A stretch of DNA of 55,990 bases from NCBI GenBank assembly GCA_024434165.1, contig QMIW01000017.1:1-55990 (forward strand). Direction: 5' to 3'. The notes beneath the pieces were generated by a model. The model searched no databases. It was not told the origin of the DNA and worked only from the letters and a program-made list of their open reading frames with translations. This DNA comes from Chloroflexota bacterium (GTDB lineage Bacteria; Chloroflexota; Anaerolineae; Anaerolineales; Villigracilaceae). Position numbers and translations under genes: made by a program. Position 1 is the first letter of the stretch; each line of letters begins with the position of its first letter. Shown here piece by piece: positions 32,836-41,615 of this stretch.

Positions 32836-33282
32836 TTATCCATCCTTTATGGCGATCTCATGGGTGCTGATTTCGAGTTCGAGTTCGTCGCCGTATTGGA
32901 GCGCGGGAATTTCATGGGCGATCACTTCGATCAACGATGGGTTTTGAAAATGGCTCTTCTTTGTCTCCGGGTGTGGATAATACACCCAGCCCGGGTATTC
33001 ATTGCCGTTGAAAACGACTTTGCAACGCGAAAAGGAAAACGTTTCCGGCGGGTGCAGGTCCGTCCATTCCACCAGTTCGAAAGTAACCTCCGGCGCGGAC
33101 ATTTCGAACGTGAACGGCGCGATGGAAATGTTCAATGTGCCGTTGAAATATTCATACAGGTCCAGCCCCAGTCGTTTGAAGAACGGCTTCTGCTTTTCCA
33201 GCGTGCTGTATGGATAGTCTTTGGATGGACGCGAGGCGACCTGGTGTCCGCGCACGAGGATGCCGCGCAGGGTTCTCTTCAT
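32836..33282 (-). CDS. RibK-like (CTP-dependent riboflavin kinase fold) protein
   Basis: 148 aa. The pattern resembles archaeal CTP-dependent riboflavin kinases (DUF120): an N-terminal glycine-poor LRGILVRG strand, LGLDLYEYFNGTLNI corresponding to the family's LGxxPYPGTLNV, and the C-terminal IEVIAHEIPALQYGDELELEI corresponding to IEIIAP...LxxGDxVxI. The fold would be a cradle-loop barrel. The nucleotide-binding loop is not clearly conserved, so activity is uncertain. Such proteins are rare in bacteria. No operon partner is adjacent. Confidence 0.55.
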   Translation of the reverse strand: MKRTLRGILVRGHQVASRPSKDYPYSTLEKQKPFFKRLGLDLYEYFNGTLNISIAPFTFEMSAPEVTFELVEWTDLHPPETFSFSRCKVVFNGNEYPGWVYYPHPETKKSHFQNPSLIEVIAHEIPALQYGDELELEISTHEIAIKDG

Positions 33283-33418
33283 GGTTCGCGCAAGTATATC
33301 AGGTTGGTGGCGGAGAGAATTTGGAAATCCTGTCCGGGATGCACCCGCTTTGGGAGTGGTACCAGCCGCGAGGTCCGCAGGAGGCGGGGGTGCGCCGAAA
33401 AATAGTCCCCGCCGGGGG

Positions 33419-33447
33419 TTGAAATTTTAGAAAAAATGTTCTAAAAT
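33419..33447 (+). promoter_or_regulatory. Promoter with overlapping operator-like inverted repeat
   Basis: TTGAAA (33419-33424) and TAAAAT (33442-33447) are 17 bases apart, a near-consensus sigma70 promoter 38 bases before the VOC gene. A perfect 8 bp inverted repeat TTTTAGAA / TTCTAAAA (33425-33432 and 33439-33446) fills the spacer and covers the -10 box, where a repressor would block transcription. Confidence 0.7.
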
Positions 33448-33485
33448 AGGATATTCGCATCCGCTTTTATAAAAAGGAGTATCCG

Positions 33486-33848
33486 ATGTCTAAACGAAAT
33501 GTTGTCCATATCGAAATCCCTGCCGCAAACGTGGAGGCAGCGGGGCAGTTCTATCATGACCTGTTCGACTGGAAACTTCAGCCCGTCCCTGAAATGAATT
33601 ACACCATGTGGGAGGCGGGCGATGGCGACAATTATGGCGGCTTCCCGGAAGTTTCGGAGGAAAACCCCGCCGGGCGTGTGTTGATCTACATTGCGAGCGA
33701 CGACATCGAAGAGGATTTGGAAAAGGTCGTGGAACTGGGCGGCAGGATCTTGCATGAAAAAGCGGAGATTCCCGGCACAGGCTGGTACGGTATCTTCGAA
33801 GACCCCACCGGGAATGTGCTCGGCTTGTACACCGGGATGAAAGGCTGA
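33486..33848 (+). CDS. VOC (glyoxalase/bleomycin resistance) family protein
   Basis: 120 aa with AAAAAGGAG before the ATG. Two beta-alpha-beta-beta-beta modules typical of the vicinal oxygen chelate fold: VVHIEIPAANVEAAGQFYHDLFDW in the first half and ILHEKAEIPGTGWYGIFEDPTGNVLGLY in the second. Possible metal ligands are His10 and a Glu-bearing strand. Members include lyases, dioxygenases and small-molecule resistance proteins; the substrate is unknown. The strong promoter with an operator-like repeat suggests inducible expression. Confidence 0.88.
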   Translation: MSKRNVVHIEIPAANVEAAGQFYHDLFDWKLQPVPEMNYTMWEAGDGDNYGGFPEVSEENPAGRVLIYIASDDIEEDLEKVVELGGRILHEKAEIPGTGWYGIFEDPTGNVLGLYTGMKG

Positions 33849-33933
33849 CTGGGCATATTATGAACGAACCGGTTCGAGCGCTTCCCCCGAAAACGAAGGC
33901 AGATCATACCTTCAAAAGAGGAATGTAATTGCC

Positions 33934-34239
33934 GTGTATGCGATGATGGGAAAACTTACCGCCTTGAATGGAAAGCGCGGCATGCTTGCGGAGGTGCTGC
34001 TGCGCGCTTCGCAAGTGGCTGCCCAAATGGACGGCTGCCGCTCGTACGTTATCTTCGAGGATTTGCGCGATGAGACCTGCCTGTGGGTGTTCGAAACCTG
34101 GGACAGTAAGGACGCGCACGATGCCTCTCTTCAGGATGAACGGGTGCGGTCGCTGATTGCCGAGGCGAAGCCGATGATTGATGGAATGCCGTTCGGCGCT
34201 GAACTGCGCCTGATCGGCGGGCATGGAATTTCCTGCTGA
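33934..34239 (+). CDS. ABM-domain monooxygenase-like protein
   Basis: 101 aa dimeric alpha-beta barrel of the antibiotic biosynthesis monooxygenase (YgiN-like) family: GKLTALNGKRGMLAEVL, CRSYVIFEDLRDETCLWVFETWDSKDAHDASL and a C-terminal AKPMIDGMP helix. Such proteins act as quinol or heme monooxygenases, though many have no known substrate. The start is a GTG at 33934; AGAGGA stands 11 bases upstream, a long spacing. It lies 85 bp after the VOC gene on the same strand and could be transcribed with it. Confidence 0.8.
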   Translation: MYAMMGKLTALNGKRGMLAEVLLRASQVAAQMDGCRSYVIFEDLRDETCLWVFETWDSKDAHDASLQDERVRSLIAEAKPMIDGMPFGAELRLIGGHGISC

Positions 34240-34320
34240 CTTCGCCGCTTGACGCAGGTTGTCCGCGGTGGTATGCTTGCGCGCAATGTCCAACCGGCTG
34301 AACACCAACACCAATATCAA

Positions 34321-34345
34321 CCTCACCAATGATGATTTGGTGAGG
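34321..34345 (+). repeat. Short intergenic hairpin
   Basis: CCTCACCAA / TTGGTGAGG stem with a 7 nt loop, without a T-run. It lies in the gap after the ABM gene; a weak terminator or a repeat are equally possible. Confidence 0.45.
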
Positions 34346-34398
34346 CATTGGTGGTTCTCAGGTGAACAGGAAAAGGTTCAGCCTGGCTAGTTACACCC

Positions 34399-34428
34399 AA
34401 TGCCCCGAAATTTCGGGGCATTATTTTT
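34399..34428 (+). terminator. Terminator-like palindrome before the aminotransferase
   Basis: AATGCCCCGAAA / TTTCGGGGCATT, a perfect 12 bp arm palindrome, followed by ATTTTT. It probably ends the transcript of the VOC and ABM genes. Confidence 0.7.
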
Positions 34429-34431
34429 ACC

Positions 34432-34494
34432 TCACCCATCCCCTCCCGCCCCTGCCTTCGGCAGGATAGGGTGGGGTTGGGAGAGGTCAGGAGC
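34432..34494. repeat. CCTCACC/GGTGGGG palindromic repeat carrying the ribosome binding site
   Basis: CTCACCCATCCCCTCCC...GGGTGGGGTTGGGAGAGG with an internal CCTGCCTTCGGCAGG hairpin. It belongs to the same broad family as the MITE cores and the insertion at 14068-14109. Its right end abuts the CAGGAG that serves the aminotransferase gene. Confidence 0.55.
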
Positions 34495-34498
34495 CACC

Positions 34499-35800
34499 AT
34501 GATTCCCAACACCACCCCCGTCCTCGCCGTTGACGAAAAGAATCTCGTTCCCGTCAGCGATCACCTCAAGCAAATGGCGGATATTCCTCCCTCGCGCATG
34601 TTCCTCATCAACAAATCGTTGAAGGTGTATCAGGAGAAAAATCCCGGAGGGAAAATCTTCGACGCCTCGCAAGGGGATGGCGGCGCGTCGCTGCCCGGCA
34701 CCCCAAAATTTATTCTGGAACGTGCGCTTCAACTTCAACTGGAGCATGGTACGGCTTACGACATGCCGTTCGGCACGGACGCCTATCGCAAGTCCGTGAT
34801 CGAGCAATATTGGAAGTTAGACTCCGCCTCTGGTTGGGGTCCCGCCAACGTCCTCGGCACTGCGGGCGGACGCGACGCGCTGATCAAAGCTTATCAAGCC
34901 ATGCTCGCCCTCGGTCACGGACGGCAAGGCGATCTCATCATGGTCTCGCGCGTCCCGTGGATCTCGTACAACTGGGGACCATACGGAGTTGGCGCAAATG
35001 TCCTCTGGGCGCCCGGCGACCCCGCGCAGGGGTGGGCGTATTCCGAAGATGCAATCCGTGAGAGCGTGAAGTTCGCCGAATCGAAGGGACGCAAAATCGC
35101 AGGTCTTGTCATCACCAATCCCGATAATCCCACTGGCTTGACCATCGCAGTCGAAAAGCAGGTCTCGCTCGCCAAAGCCGCGTTGGAATCTGGTGTTGCG
35201 TTTGTCCTCTTCGACTGGATGTACCACTACGTGACCGACGAATCCCCGATGGATTTGAACTCCTTCCTCAAGTTCTTCACCCCCGAAGAACGTAAGCGCA
35301 TCATGTTCCTGGACGGAATTACCAAATCGCTTGGCGGATCGAACGTCCGCAACTGCCATTTGATCGCGGATGAAGCCGTCATCAAGTTCATCACGGCGCG
35401 CGCGTCACATACGGTCATGCCTTCGTTCTTCTCATTGGCAGTCGCTATGGCAGCCTACGAAATGGGATTTGCCGAAGCCGCCAAGACCATCATCGAACCG
35501 ACCAACGCCAGCCGCGTTGCCTTGAAAAAACTCCTCGCCGAAAACGGATTCCAGCACATCATCGGCAAGGGATATTACGCCTTCATCAATGTAGGTGAGT
35601 TTATCAAGGCGAAAGGCTGGGCAGATACCGAACCACTCGGTCAATATCTCGCTGAAAATCACGGAGTCGCCGTTGTCCCTGGCGCGTTCTTCTCACCCTT
35701 TGGGGGTGAGTGGATTCGTTTCTCCTACGCCACGCCTGTGGAACGGACGGAAGGCGCGTTTGGGAGGTTAGTGGAGGGATTGGAGTCGTTGAAAAAGTAG
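34499..35800 (+). CDS. PLP-dependent aminotransferase (class I/II)
   Basis: 433 aa fold-type I aminotransferase. The start at 34499 has CAGGAG upstream; the longer frame translates a palindromic repeat. TAGGRDALIKAY is the phosphate-binding loop, NPDNPTG is the conserved segment that stacks on the cofactor, and the DGITKSLGGS region carries the likely Schiff-base Lys. WIRFSYATP near the end holds the Arg that usually binds the substrate carboxylate. The substrate cannot be told. The next gene downstream is the GCL-like/M20 fusion, 317 bp away, so joint function is only possible. Confidence 0.9.
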   Translation: MIPNTTPVLAVDEKNLVPVSDHLKQMADIPPSRMFLINKSLKVYQEKNPGGKIFDASQGDGGASLPGTPKFILERALQLQLEHGTAYDMPFGTDAYRKSVIEQYWKLDSASGWGPANVLGTAGGRDALIKAYQAMLALGHGRQGDLIMVSRVPWISYNWGPYGVGANVLWAPGDPAQGWAYSEDAIRESVKFAESKGRKIAGLVITNPDNPTGLTIAVEKQVSLAKAALESGVAFVLFDWMYHYVTDESPMDLNSFLKFFTPEERKRIMFLDGITKSLGGSNVRNCHLIADEAVIKFITARASHTVMPSFFSLAVAMAAYEMGFAEAAKTIIEPTNASRVALKKLLAENGFQHIIGKGYYAFINVGEFIKAKGWADTEPLGQYLAENHGVAVVPGAFFSPFGGEWIRFSYATPVERTEGAFGRLVEGLESLKK

Positions 35801-36117
35801 AAAGTGGTTTGATAATCTGAGAGGTCTTTGTTCATGCTCGTAATTTTAGCAGAGACTCTTGCTATACCATCCACGAATTTTCAATCACGAATAAACGAAC
35901 GGGCGCGACTCAATTCGTTTATTCGTGGCACATTCGTGGACGGAATACCTCGAAGGCACGTTCGCAAGATTAATGGAACAGCTTTTGACTTTTTCCTTAT
36001 CACCAATGAGCAAATGACATAGTTTTTGAATTGTCTTGACCTGCCACTTTCTACTTTCCACCCCTCTTTCTTCTTTCCTCTTTCATAATCATACACCTCA
36101 CGCCTTAGGAATCCTAC
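35801..36117. other. Intergenic region with long inverted repeat
   Basis: No gene is seen. Positions 35873-35940 contain a long inverted repeat built from CACGAATAAACGAA / TTCGTTTATTCGTG with outer CCACGAAT / ATTCGTGG arms. It is a palindromic intergenic repeat and may also form a terminator for the aminotransferase gene. The rest, rich in short pyrimidine tracts (36036-36090), shows no clear promoter. Confidence 0.55.
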
Positions 36118-39009
36118 ATGTCCCCTCAACAATTCGCCGACAAATACCTGCTCGCCCTCGAAGAATCCATCAAAGAAAAACCCTCCAGCGGACTCAACGG
36201 CTTCGAACAGGAATGGAACCTCCTTGATGAAGACCTGCGTCCATTGCTGACCGTGGGCGCGGGACCCAGCCAGCATTCGTTCGTGGATTATCTCCGCGCC
36301 GAGTGCATCCCACCATGGCAGGCGCAGTTCAGCCAGCTCGAAGTCTTTCACTGGATGATCGAGTGGGCTACGCGCCCGTATTACAGTCCGCGCGGGGCCA
36401 TCTACGAAGCGCGGCTGCACGAAGCCTCGCTCATCAACGCGCTGCATCGCGCGGGCATCAACTTCGGCGAACGCCTGCATTACTGGCACGGCAACCTGCT
36501 CTTCCTCACCGACATAGGTCATCATTCCATCCCTGGCAATTGGGCGATTGCCAAACGCCGTTACCTCGAAAAATGCGTTGACCTCTACGGCGATACGCTC
36601 GCGACTACAGGCATTCACACCAACATGTCCCTGCCCGACCCGCTCTTCGCTTGGGACTTCATGCACCTCACGCCCACCGAGCGCGGCGACATGCACCTCG
36701 ACGAATTCAAATCCGAGTTTTACATCACCGCCACGCGCCTCCTCCGCGCCTTTGCCGCACTCTTCATCGCCACCAGCGCCTCTACGCCGATGCAGGCTCA
36801 AGTCCGCGGTGGACGCGCTGTCGTCGCCCTCACCGAGTTCGATTCGATTCGCAACCTCACGTTCCCGAATCCACCCGCCATTGACCTCCCCGACCTCTAT
36901 CGTTCGTACAACGATTATCTGCAAATTTCCTACGATCTCGTACGCCGCGGTGTCCGCTTTGGGAATAACAACTGGACTCCCGTCCGCGCCCGCAGTTTTG
37001 CCGAACCCGTCGAGCGGAGCAGCTCCACCAAGAGCGACCAGCTCGCCTCTCTCTACGCCCGAGGCTTGTTCGCCGTGGGTGAAGCGACTCCACCCGAGGA
37101 GATGGCTCTGCAAATCGAAAAGCAAAACCTGATGGCGCGCATCAACCTCCCGATGGGACGCGTCGAAGTCCGCACCGATGAAGGCGGTCACTCACTGGAT
37201 TTGGACATTGCGAATCTGACTCTCAAGCATCTGCTTCTCCTTCGCATCTACTCCGACCCGAAATTTGCCCGCTCCTTCCGCTACGACCGCGAAGACATCA
37301 CCCGCGCCCGCGCCAATGAAAACCTCGCCGCCAAATACGGCTTGCGCGCCGAAATCGAAAATCCGCTCACGGGCAAACCCATTTCCATGCGCGCCTTCTT
37401 GAAGTGGACTCTCAACGAAGTGAAGCCGCTCGCTGAGGCGTTGGGTGAACTGGAGAATTTGACTCCCCTCGTCGAAATATCCGAAGGCGGACGCAACACC
37501 GCCGAAAAAATCCGTGCCCGTCTGCAACTGGAGCTTGGCGAAAACGATGAAGTCCCGCTTACGATATTGAAGGAATTGTTCTACGAACGCGAAGCCCAGG
37601 TGAAATCCGATGTCGAACGCATCGCCTCCGATTACAGCTCGCTTGGTTCTGACGCCTCGAAGATTGCCGAGTACATCCAGCGTTCCCGCGACGTCGTTCG
37701 CAATGTCCCCTCCGCGCCGATTCGATTCCGTCCGCGCGAGCAGGCGGTTATTGAAATTTCCTATCCCGATAAAACCTCCGAAATCCTGGATTTAGCCCAA
37801 CAATTGATTCGTATCCCGTCTGTCACCGCCTCGCCCAACGAACGCCTCGACGAAGTCCACCGCGCCGCTTCCCTGATTGACGACTACCTCCGCAACGCAG
37901 GTCTTCAAACCAAATTCTTCGACGGAAAGTATCCAGCGATTTACGCAACGTTCCCGCCAATTACTTATTACCAATTACCCAATAACCCAGTCTCCAGTTT
38001 CCAATCTCAACGCGAAACGTCTAATCCTCCAATCCTCTTAACAGGTCACTTCGACGTCGTCGAACCCGACCCCGATGACTCCCAATTCATCCCGCGCATC
38101 GAAGGCGATTACCTGTGGGGTCGCGGCGCAGCGGACATGAAGACCGTCGTTGCCACGTATCTTGTTTGGATGAAAGACATGTGCAGGGACGACTCTCGCA
38201 GTCGCCCAAACATTGCATTGTTATTGGTTGGTAATGAGGAAAATGGGGAAGCAGAGGCATGGGGAACGCCGTATGTTCTCAAGGCGTTGGGCGAACAGCA
38301 GGATGACCGCAAGGATCATCCCTACACACCCGCACTTTTCATCGCTGGCGAACGGACAGGTGAAAAAGGCGACGAACTCTTCGGTGAAATCTGCGTTGAG
38401 AATCGCGGCGTGATGCGCTTCGATGTGATCGCGCGCGAGACGAAAGGTCACTCAGGCGTTGCAGGCACAGGCGACTTGAGTGAAAAACTCATCGCCGCGC
38501 GTTCAGCATTGAATGAAATCTTTGCCAAACATCTCACGCTCAAATCACCCGATGGCTGGCAATCGCAGGCGAAATTCCCATTCATCAATGTTGGGACTCC
38601 TGGCATTTACAACGTCACGGCAGGGGAGGGGATATTAGGTGTTGAAATTCGTCCCATTCCGCAGGACGATGTTGAAGGTCTAAGGTCGAAAGTCGAAGGT
38701 TATTGTGCCGAAAACGGACTTGAGGTTAATTTCTCGGTGATGGAAAACGGCGTGGCATGTGACCCAAACAACCCCGCCCTGAAGGCATTGCTCGAAGCGG
38801 TGAAGCAGGCTGGGGGTGGAGTCGAGGCGAGAATCGGGAGGAAGTTACCCGGCACCAGCGCAAGATTCGCTCCCGGCGGGCAGGCGGTCGTTTGGGGGCA
38901 GTCGGGAGTTGGTCCCCATGCGAAGGATGAACGGCATTACATCCCCAGCATCGAACCGTATTACAAATCGCTGAATGAGTTGGCAAAGTTATGGGTAATG
39001 CGAAATTAA
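36118..39009 (+). CDS. Glutamate-cysteine-ligase-like domain fused to M20 metallopeptidase
   Basis: 963 aa two-enzyme fusion. Residues 1-560 resemble the carboxylate-amine / glutamate-cysteine ligase group: GFEQEWNLLD near 28-37, GIHTNMSLPD and a conserved Arg-Glu region (GRVEVRTDEGG). Residues 560-963 are an M20 zinc peptidase: His644-x-Asp646 (GHFDVVEPD), bridging Asp673 (GAADMK), Glu707-Glu708 (GNEENGE) and a C-terminal GPHAKDE His. One half would form a gamma-glutamyl-type amide and the other cleave a peptide or acyl amide. The peptidase domain contains a repeat-derived loop (YQLPNNPVSSFQSQR) at about 620-637. The reaction sequence is not established. Confidence 0.82.
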   Translation: MSPQQFADKYLLALEESIKEKPSSGLNGFEQEWNLLDEDLRPLLTVGAGPSQHSFVDYLRAECIPPWQAQFSQLEVFHWMIEWATRPYYSPRGAIYEARLHEASLINALHRAGINFGERLHYWHGNLLFLTDIGHHSIPGNWAIAKRRYLEKCVDLYGDTLATTGIHTNMSLPDPLFAWDFMHLTPTERGDMHLDEFKSEFYITATRLLRAFAALFIATSASTPMQAQVRGGRAVVALTEFDSIRNLTFPNPPAIDLPDLYRSYNDYLQISYDLVRRGVRFGNNNWTPVRARSFAEPVERSSSTKSDQLASLYARGLFAVGEATPPEEMALQIEKQNLMARINLPMGRVEVRTDEGGHSLDLDIANLTLKHLLLLRIYSDPKFARSFRYDREDITRARANENLAAKYGLRAEIENPLTGKPISMRAFLKWTLNEVKPLAEALGELENLTPLVEISEGGRNTAEKIRARLQLELGENDEVPLTILKELFYEREAQVKSDVERIASDYSSLGSDASKIAEYIQRSRDVVRNVPSAPIRFRPREQAVIEISYPDKTSEILDLAQQLIRIPSVTASPNERLDEVHRAASLIDDYLRNAGLQTKFFDGKYPAIYATFPPITYYQLPNNPVSSFQSQRETSNPPILLTGHFDVVEPDPDDSQFIPRIEGDYLWGRGAADMKTVVATYLVWMKDMCRDDSRSRPNIALLLVGNEENGEAEAWGTPYVLKALGEQQDDRKDHPYTPALFIAGERTGEKGDELFGEICVENRGVMRFDVIARETKGHSGVAGTGDLSEKLIAARSALNEIFAKHLTLKSPDGWQSQAKFPFINVGTPGIYNVTAGEGILGVEIRPIPQDDVEGLRSKVEGYCAENGLEVNFSVMENGVACDPNNPALKALLEAVKQAGGGVEARIGRKLPGTSARFAPGGQAVVWGQSGVGPHAKDERHYIPSIEPYYKSLNELAKLWVMRN

Positions 39010-39016
39010 CTTCGTA

Positions 39017-39637
39017 TTACTTTTTCGGTAAAAAATCGAACGGCGGGCGTTGATTGAGTTTGATCAGGTTTGCACCCGTCTCATTCACGAACAATGCGGT
39101 AAGCGACCCGGTATCACAACTCAGGCGCTGAAAATGATCCAGCGGCATACCCAAAAAGTGCGCCACAGCCAGTTTGATCGGGTCGGCATGAAAGACGACG
39201 GCAATCATGTCCTTTGGCTTGTGTCTTTGCGCAATGTCTTCCAGGGTATTTACAATCCGGGTCTGGGTCTCTGGAAACGACTCGCCCTCGGGAAAACGAA
39301 ACCGCGACGGCGCATGTTGAACGACCTTCCAAACTTTGGTAAGCCGAAGCGCCTTCCAGGATCTTCCCTGCCATTTGCCGATGTCCGTTTCCATCAAACC
39401 GGATTCCTGCGAGATATTTAAGTTATGCGATTCGGCGATCGGCGCGGCGGTCTCCATCGCCCGCTCGAGCGGACTCGAGTACACGGCTTTAAGCGGGACG
39501 TCCTTCAACGCCTCGCCCAACGCCTGAGCCTGCTTCCTCCCCTTTTCGTTCAGGTGTACGCCGGGAATTCGCCCTGCCATTTTCCCTGTTTTGACGTAAT
39601 CGTTCTCGCCGTGACGAATGAGTAATAATAGCGGCAT
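39017..39637 (-). CDS. Histidine phosphatase family protein
   Basis: 206 aa. The RHGE catalytic motif (8-11) begins LLLIRHGENDYV and is followed by GVHLNEKGRKQA. YSSPLERAMETA carries the second Arg and VVFHADPIKLAV the second catalytic His. The GENDYVKTGKMAGR segment marks the MSMEG_4193-like phosphomutase/phosphatase subgroup. It removes a phosphate from an unknown small molecule. It converges with the GCL-like/M20 gene, 7 bp apart. Confidence 0.88.
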   Translation of the reverse strand: MPLLLLIRHGENDYVKTGKMAGRIPGVHLNEKGRKQAQALGEALKDVPLKAVYSSPLERAMETAAPIAESHNLNISQESGLMETDIGKWQGRSWKALRLTKVWKVVQHAPSRFRFPEGESFPETQTRIVNTLEDIAQRHKPKDMIAVVFHADPIKLAVAHFLGMPLDHFQRLSCDTGSLTALFVNETGANLIKLNQRPPFDFLPKK

Positions 39638-39644
39638 TGTTTTT

Positions 39645-39673
39645 CTTGTAAGTCGAAATTCATTTCGACTTAC
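39645..39673. repeat. Palindrome between histidine phosphatase and rarA
   Basis: GTAAGTCGAAAT / ATTTCGACTTAC, a 12 bp perfect inverted repeat with 2 bases between the arms, at the 3' end of rarA. It overlaps the rarA stop region. It may be a terminator for rarA or a small repeat. Confidence 0.55.
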
Positions 39674-41076
39674 TTGATCTTCCTCTTCATTTCCTGGATT
39701 TGTTCTTCGCTCAACGCGGGTACATCCTCCCGTCGTTCAATTCCCAACGCTTTCCGCTGCGCCTCGCGCCACATGTCGAGCCGCGCCGCCACTTGAGATT
39801 CGTAGCCCTCTTCCGATGGGGAGTAAAAATATGTGCCGAGCAGCCGTTTGGGTAAATATTGCTGCGGAATGAAGTGCCCTTCGTGCTCGTGCGGATACAC
39901 ATAATCCCTGCCGTGTCCCATCGCGGCGGCGTCGCGGTTGCCGTCCATGAGGTGGCGCGGCACGGAGATCTGACCCTCGTCCTCGATCTTTTTCATGGCT
40001 TTGAAATACGCGCCCGCGCTGTTGGACTTGGGCGCGGTGGCGAGATACAACGTGGCTTCCACGATGGGGTAAATCCCTTCGGGCAAGCCGATGTAATCGA
40101 AGGCTTGGGCGGCGGCGGAGGCGACCACCAGCCCCATTGGGTCGGCGAGACCGATATCTTCGCCCGCGAGGATGATCAACCGGCGGAGGATGAATTTTGG
40201 GTCTTCGCCGGCGTAGATCATTTTCGCCAGCCAGTAAAGCGCTGCGTCGGGGTCCGAGCCGCGCACGGATTTGATGAAGGCGGAGATTGTGTCGTAATGC
40301 GCGTCGCCGTCTTTGTCGTACAGCACTGCCCGTCGTTGAATGGACTCCTGCGCCACTTCCAGCGTAATGTGAATGATGCTGTCTGCGCCTGGCGGCGTGG
40401 ATTCCACCGCCAGTTCGAGGGCGTTGAGCGCGTTCCGTGCGTCGCCGGAGGCAACCTCAATCAGGTGGGCACGGGCTTCCGGGTCCAGTGTGATGCGTTT
40501 GTTTCCGTAGCCGCGTTCCCGGTCGGATAACGCCCGGTCGAGCAGAATCCCCGTCTCCTCTTTGTTCAAATTTCGCAATTGAAAAACGCGCGAGCGCGAG
40601 ATCAACGCCTTGATGACCTCAAAATACGGGTTCTCGGTCGTTGCGCCGATGAGGGTGACGACTCCCGCTTCGACGTGGGGCAGGAGCGCGTCCTGCTGAG
40701 CCTTGTTCCAGCGATGGACTTCATCCACAAAGAGGATGGTGCGTTCATTGTGGAGGCGGCGGCGTTCGAGCGCTTCGTCAATGACCACGCGCAGGTCGGC
40801 TTTGCCCGCCAAAATGGCGGAGATGGTGACGAAATGGCTGCGGGTGGTGTTGGCGATGACCTGTGCGAGGGTGGTCTTGCCCGTGCCGGGTGGTCCCCAC
40901 AAAATGATGGAGGAGAAGAGGCGGTCCGCTTCGATGGCGCGGCGGAGAAGTTTCCCCTCGCCGATGATATGCTCCTGCCCGATGTATTCCTCCAGCGTGC
41001 GCGGGCGCATCCGCGCGGCGAGCGGCGCTTCCTGTTTCATGCGTTCCTGCATGGCGTGATCGAAGAGATCGGGCAT
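39670..41076 (-). CDS. rarA: Replication-associated recombination protein A (RarA/MgsA)
   Basis: 468 aa AAA+ ATPase of normal length. Walker [10 protein letters not shown] (61-69), Walker B FVDEVH (117-121), sensor GATTENP and an Arg-bearing SRSRVF block. The C-terminal region with [26 protein letters not shown] and the YPHEHEGHF box is diagnostic of RarA, which acts at stalled replication forks as a tetramer. Monocistronic by position; the two STAS genes end just upstream of its start on the same strand. Confidence 0.95.
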   Translation of the reverse strand: MPDLFDHAMQERMKQEAPLAARMRPRTLEEYIGQEHIIGEGKLLRRAIEADRLFSSIILWGPPGTGKTTLAQVIANTTRSHFVTISAILAGKADLRVVIDEALERRRLHNERTILFVDEVHRWNKAQQDALLPHVEAGVVTLIGATTENPYFEVIKALISRSRVFQLRNLNKEETGILLDRALSDRERGYGNKRITLDPEARAHLIEVASGDARNALNALELAVESTPPGADSIIHITLEVAQESIQRRAVLYDKDGDAHYDTISAFIKSVRGSDPDAALYWLAKMIYAGEDPKFILRRLIILAGEDIGLADPMGLVVASAAAQAFDYIGLPEGIYPIVEATLYLATAPKSNSAGAYFKAMKKIEDEGQISVPRHLMDGNRDAAAMGHGRDYVYPHEHEGHFIPQQYLPKRLLGTYFYSPSEEGYESQVAARLDMWREAQRKALGIERREDVPALSEEQIQEMKRKIK

Positions 41077-41102
41077 GGAGCGATTCTACCATGCAGGCAT
41101 GT

Positions 41103-41135
41103 GCCATAAACCCGGCGGGGAAGCGCCAGGTTTAT
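41103..41135 (-). terminator. Hairpin after the STAS genes
   Basis: CATAAACC / GGTTTATG outer arms with a GC-rich inner stem; no long T-run. It lies between the end of the downstream STAS gene and the start of rarA and probably separates their transcripts. Confidence 0.5.
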
Positions 41136-41151
41136 GGATGTGGGCGGAAAA

Positions 41152-41550
41152 TCAGAAGGAGGAAATCGCCAGTTTGCGGTCGGTATACGTATCTATGAAC
41201 ATATCGAAACCGGCTGTTTTGAACGCCGTGGCGGCTTGTTCCGACAAGTTGAGGATTTTCAGGTGTGGAGACTTGTAAGTGCCTGCGCTGATGCCCTTGT
41301 GCATTTCCTCTTCGCTGATGTCCTGGTTTTCCGTGCGCAGGCGGGTGAAAATGGTTTGCAGGGCACGCAGTCCGGCGCTGCTGAGGAAGGGTGCGTTCGT
41401 CAGGTCCACTAAAATGTGATGCGCGCCTTTGGCGATCAGTTCTTCGACTTGCGACTGAAACGCATGGTAACTATTCGAATCGAGGTTGCCGCTTACTTGC
41501 ACAACAGTGACCGGGACACGTCCTTGTTCGAGCGCGGTGGTGATTTCCAT
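41152..41550 (-). CDS. STAS-domain anti-sigma factor antagonist (copy 1)
   Basis: 132 aa. The start at 41550 has AAAGGAG six bases upstream. STAS fold with the conserved LSSAGLRAL block, where Ser57/Ser58 is the expected phosphorylation site for an anti-sigma kinase. GNLDSNSYHAFQ is the first conserved strand-helix. Residues 80-105 are an insertion (EEMHKGISAGTYKSPHLKIL) shared with the neighbouring paralogue. It probably binds a serine kinase in a partner-switching pathway; no kinase or phosphatase lies in the window. Confidence 0.87.
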   Translation of the reverse strand: MEITTALEQGRVPVTVVQVSGNLDSNSYHAFQSQVEELIAKGAHHILVDLTNAPFLSSAGLRALQTIFTRLRTENQDISEEEMHKGISAGTYKSPHLKILNLSEQAATAFKTAGFDMFIDTYTDRKLAISSF

Positions 41551-41615
41551 ACAGTTCTCCTTTACGAATAATTTGGTAATGTCAGGAGTAATTATACAGT
41601 TACGCTGCGGCGGAT

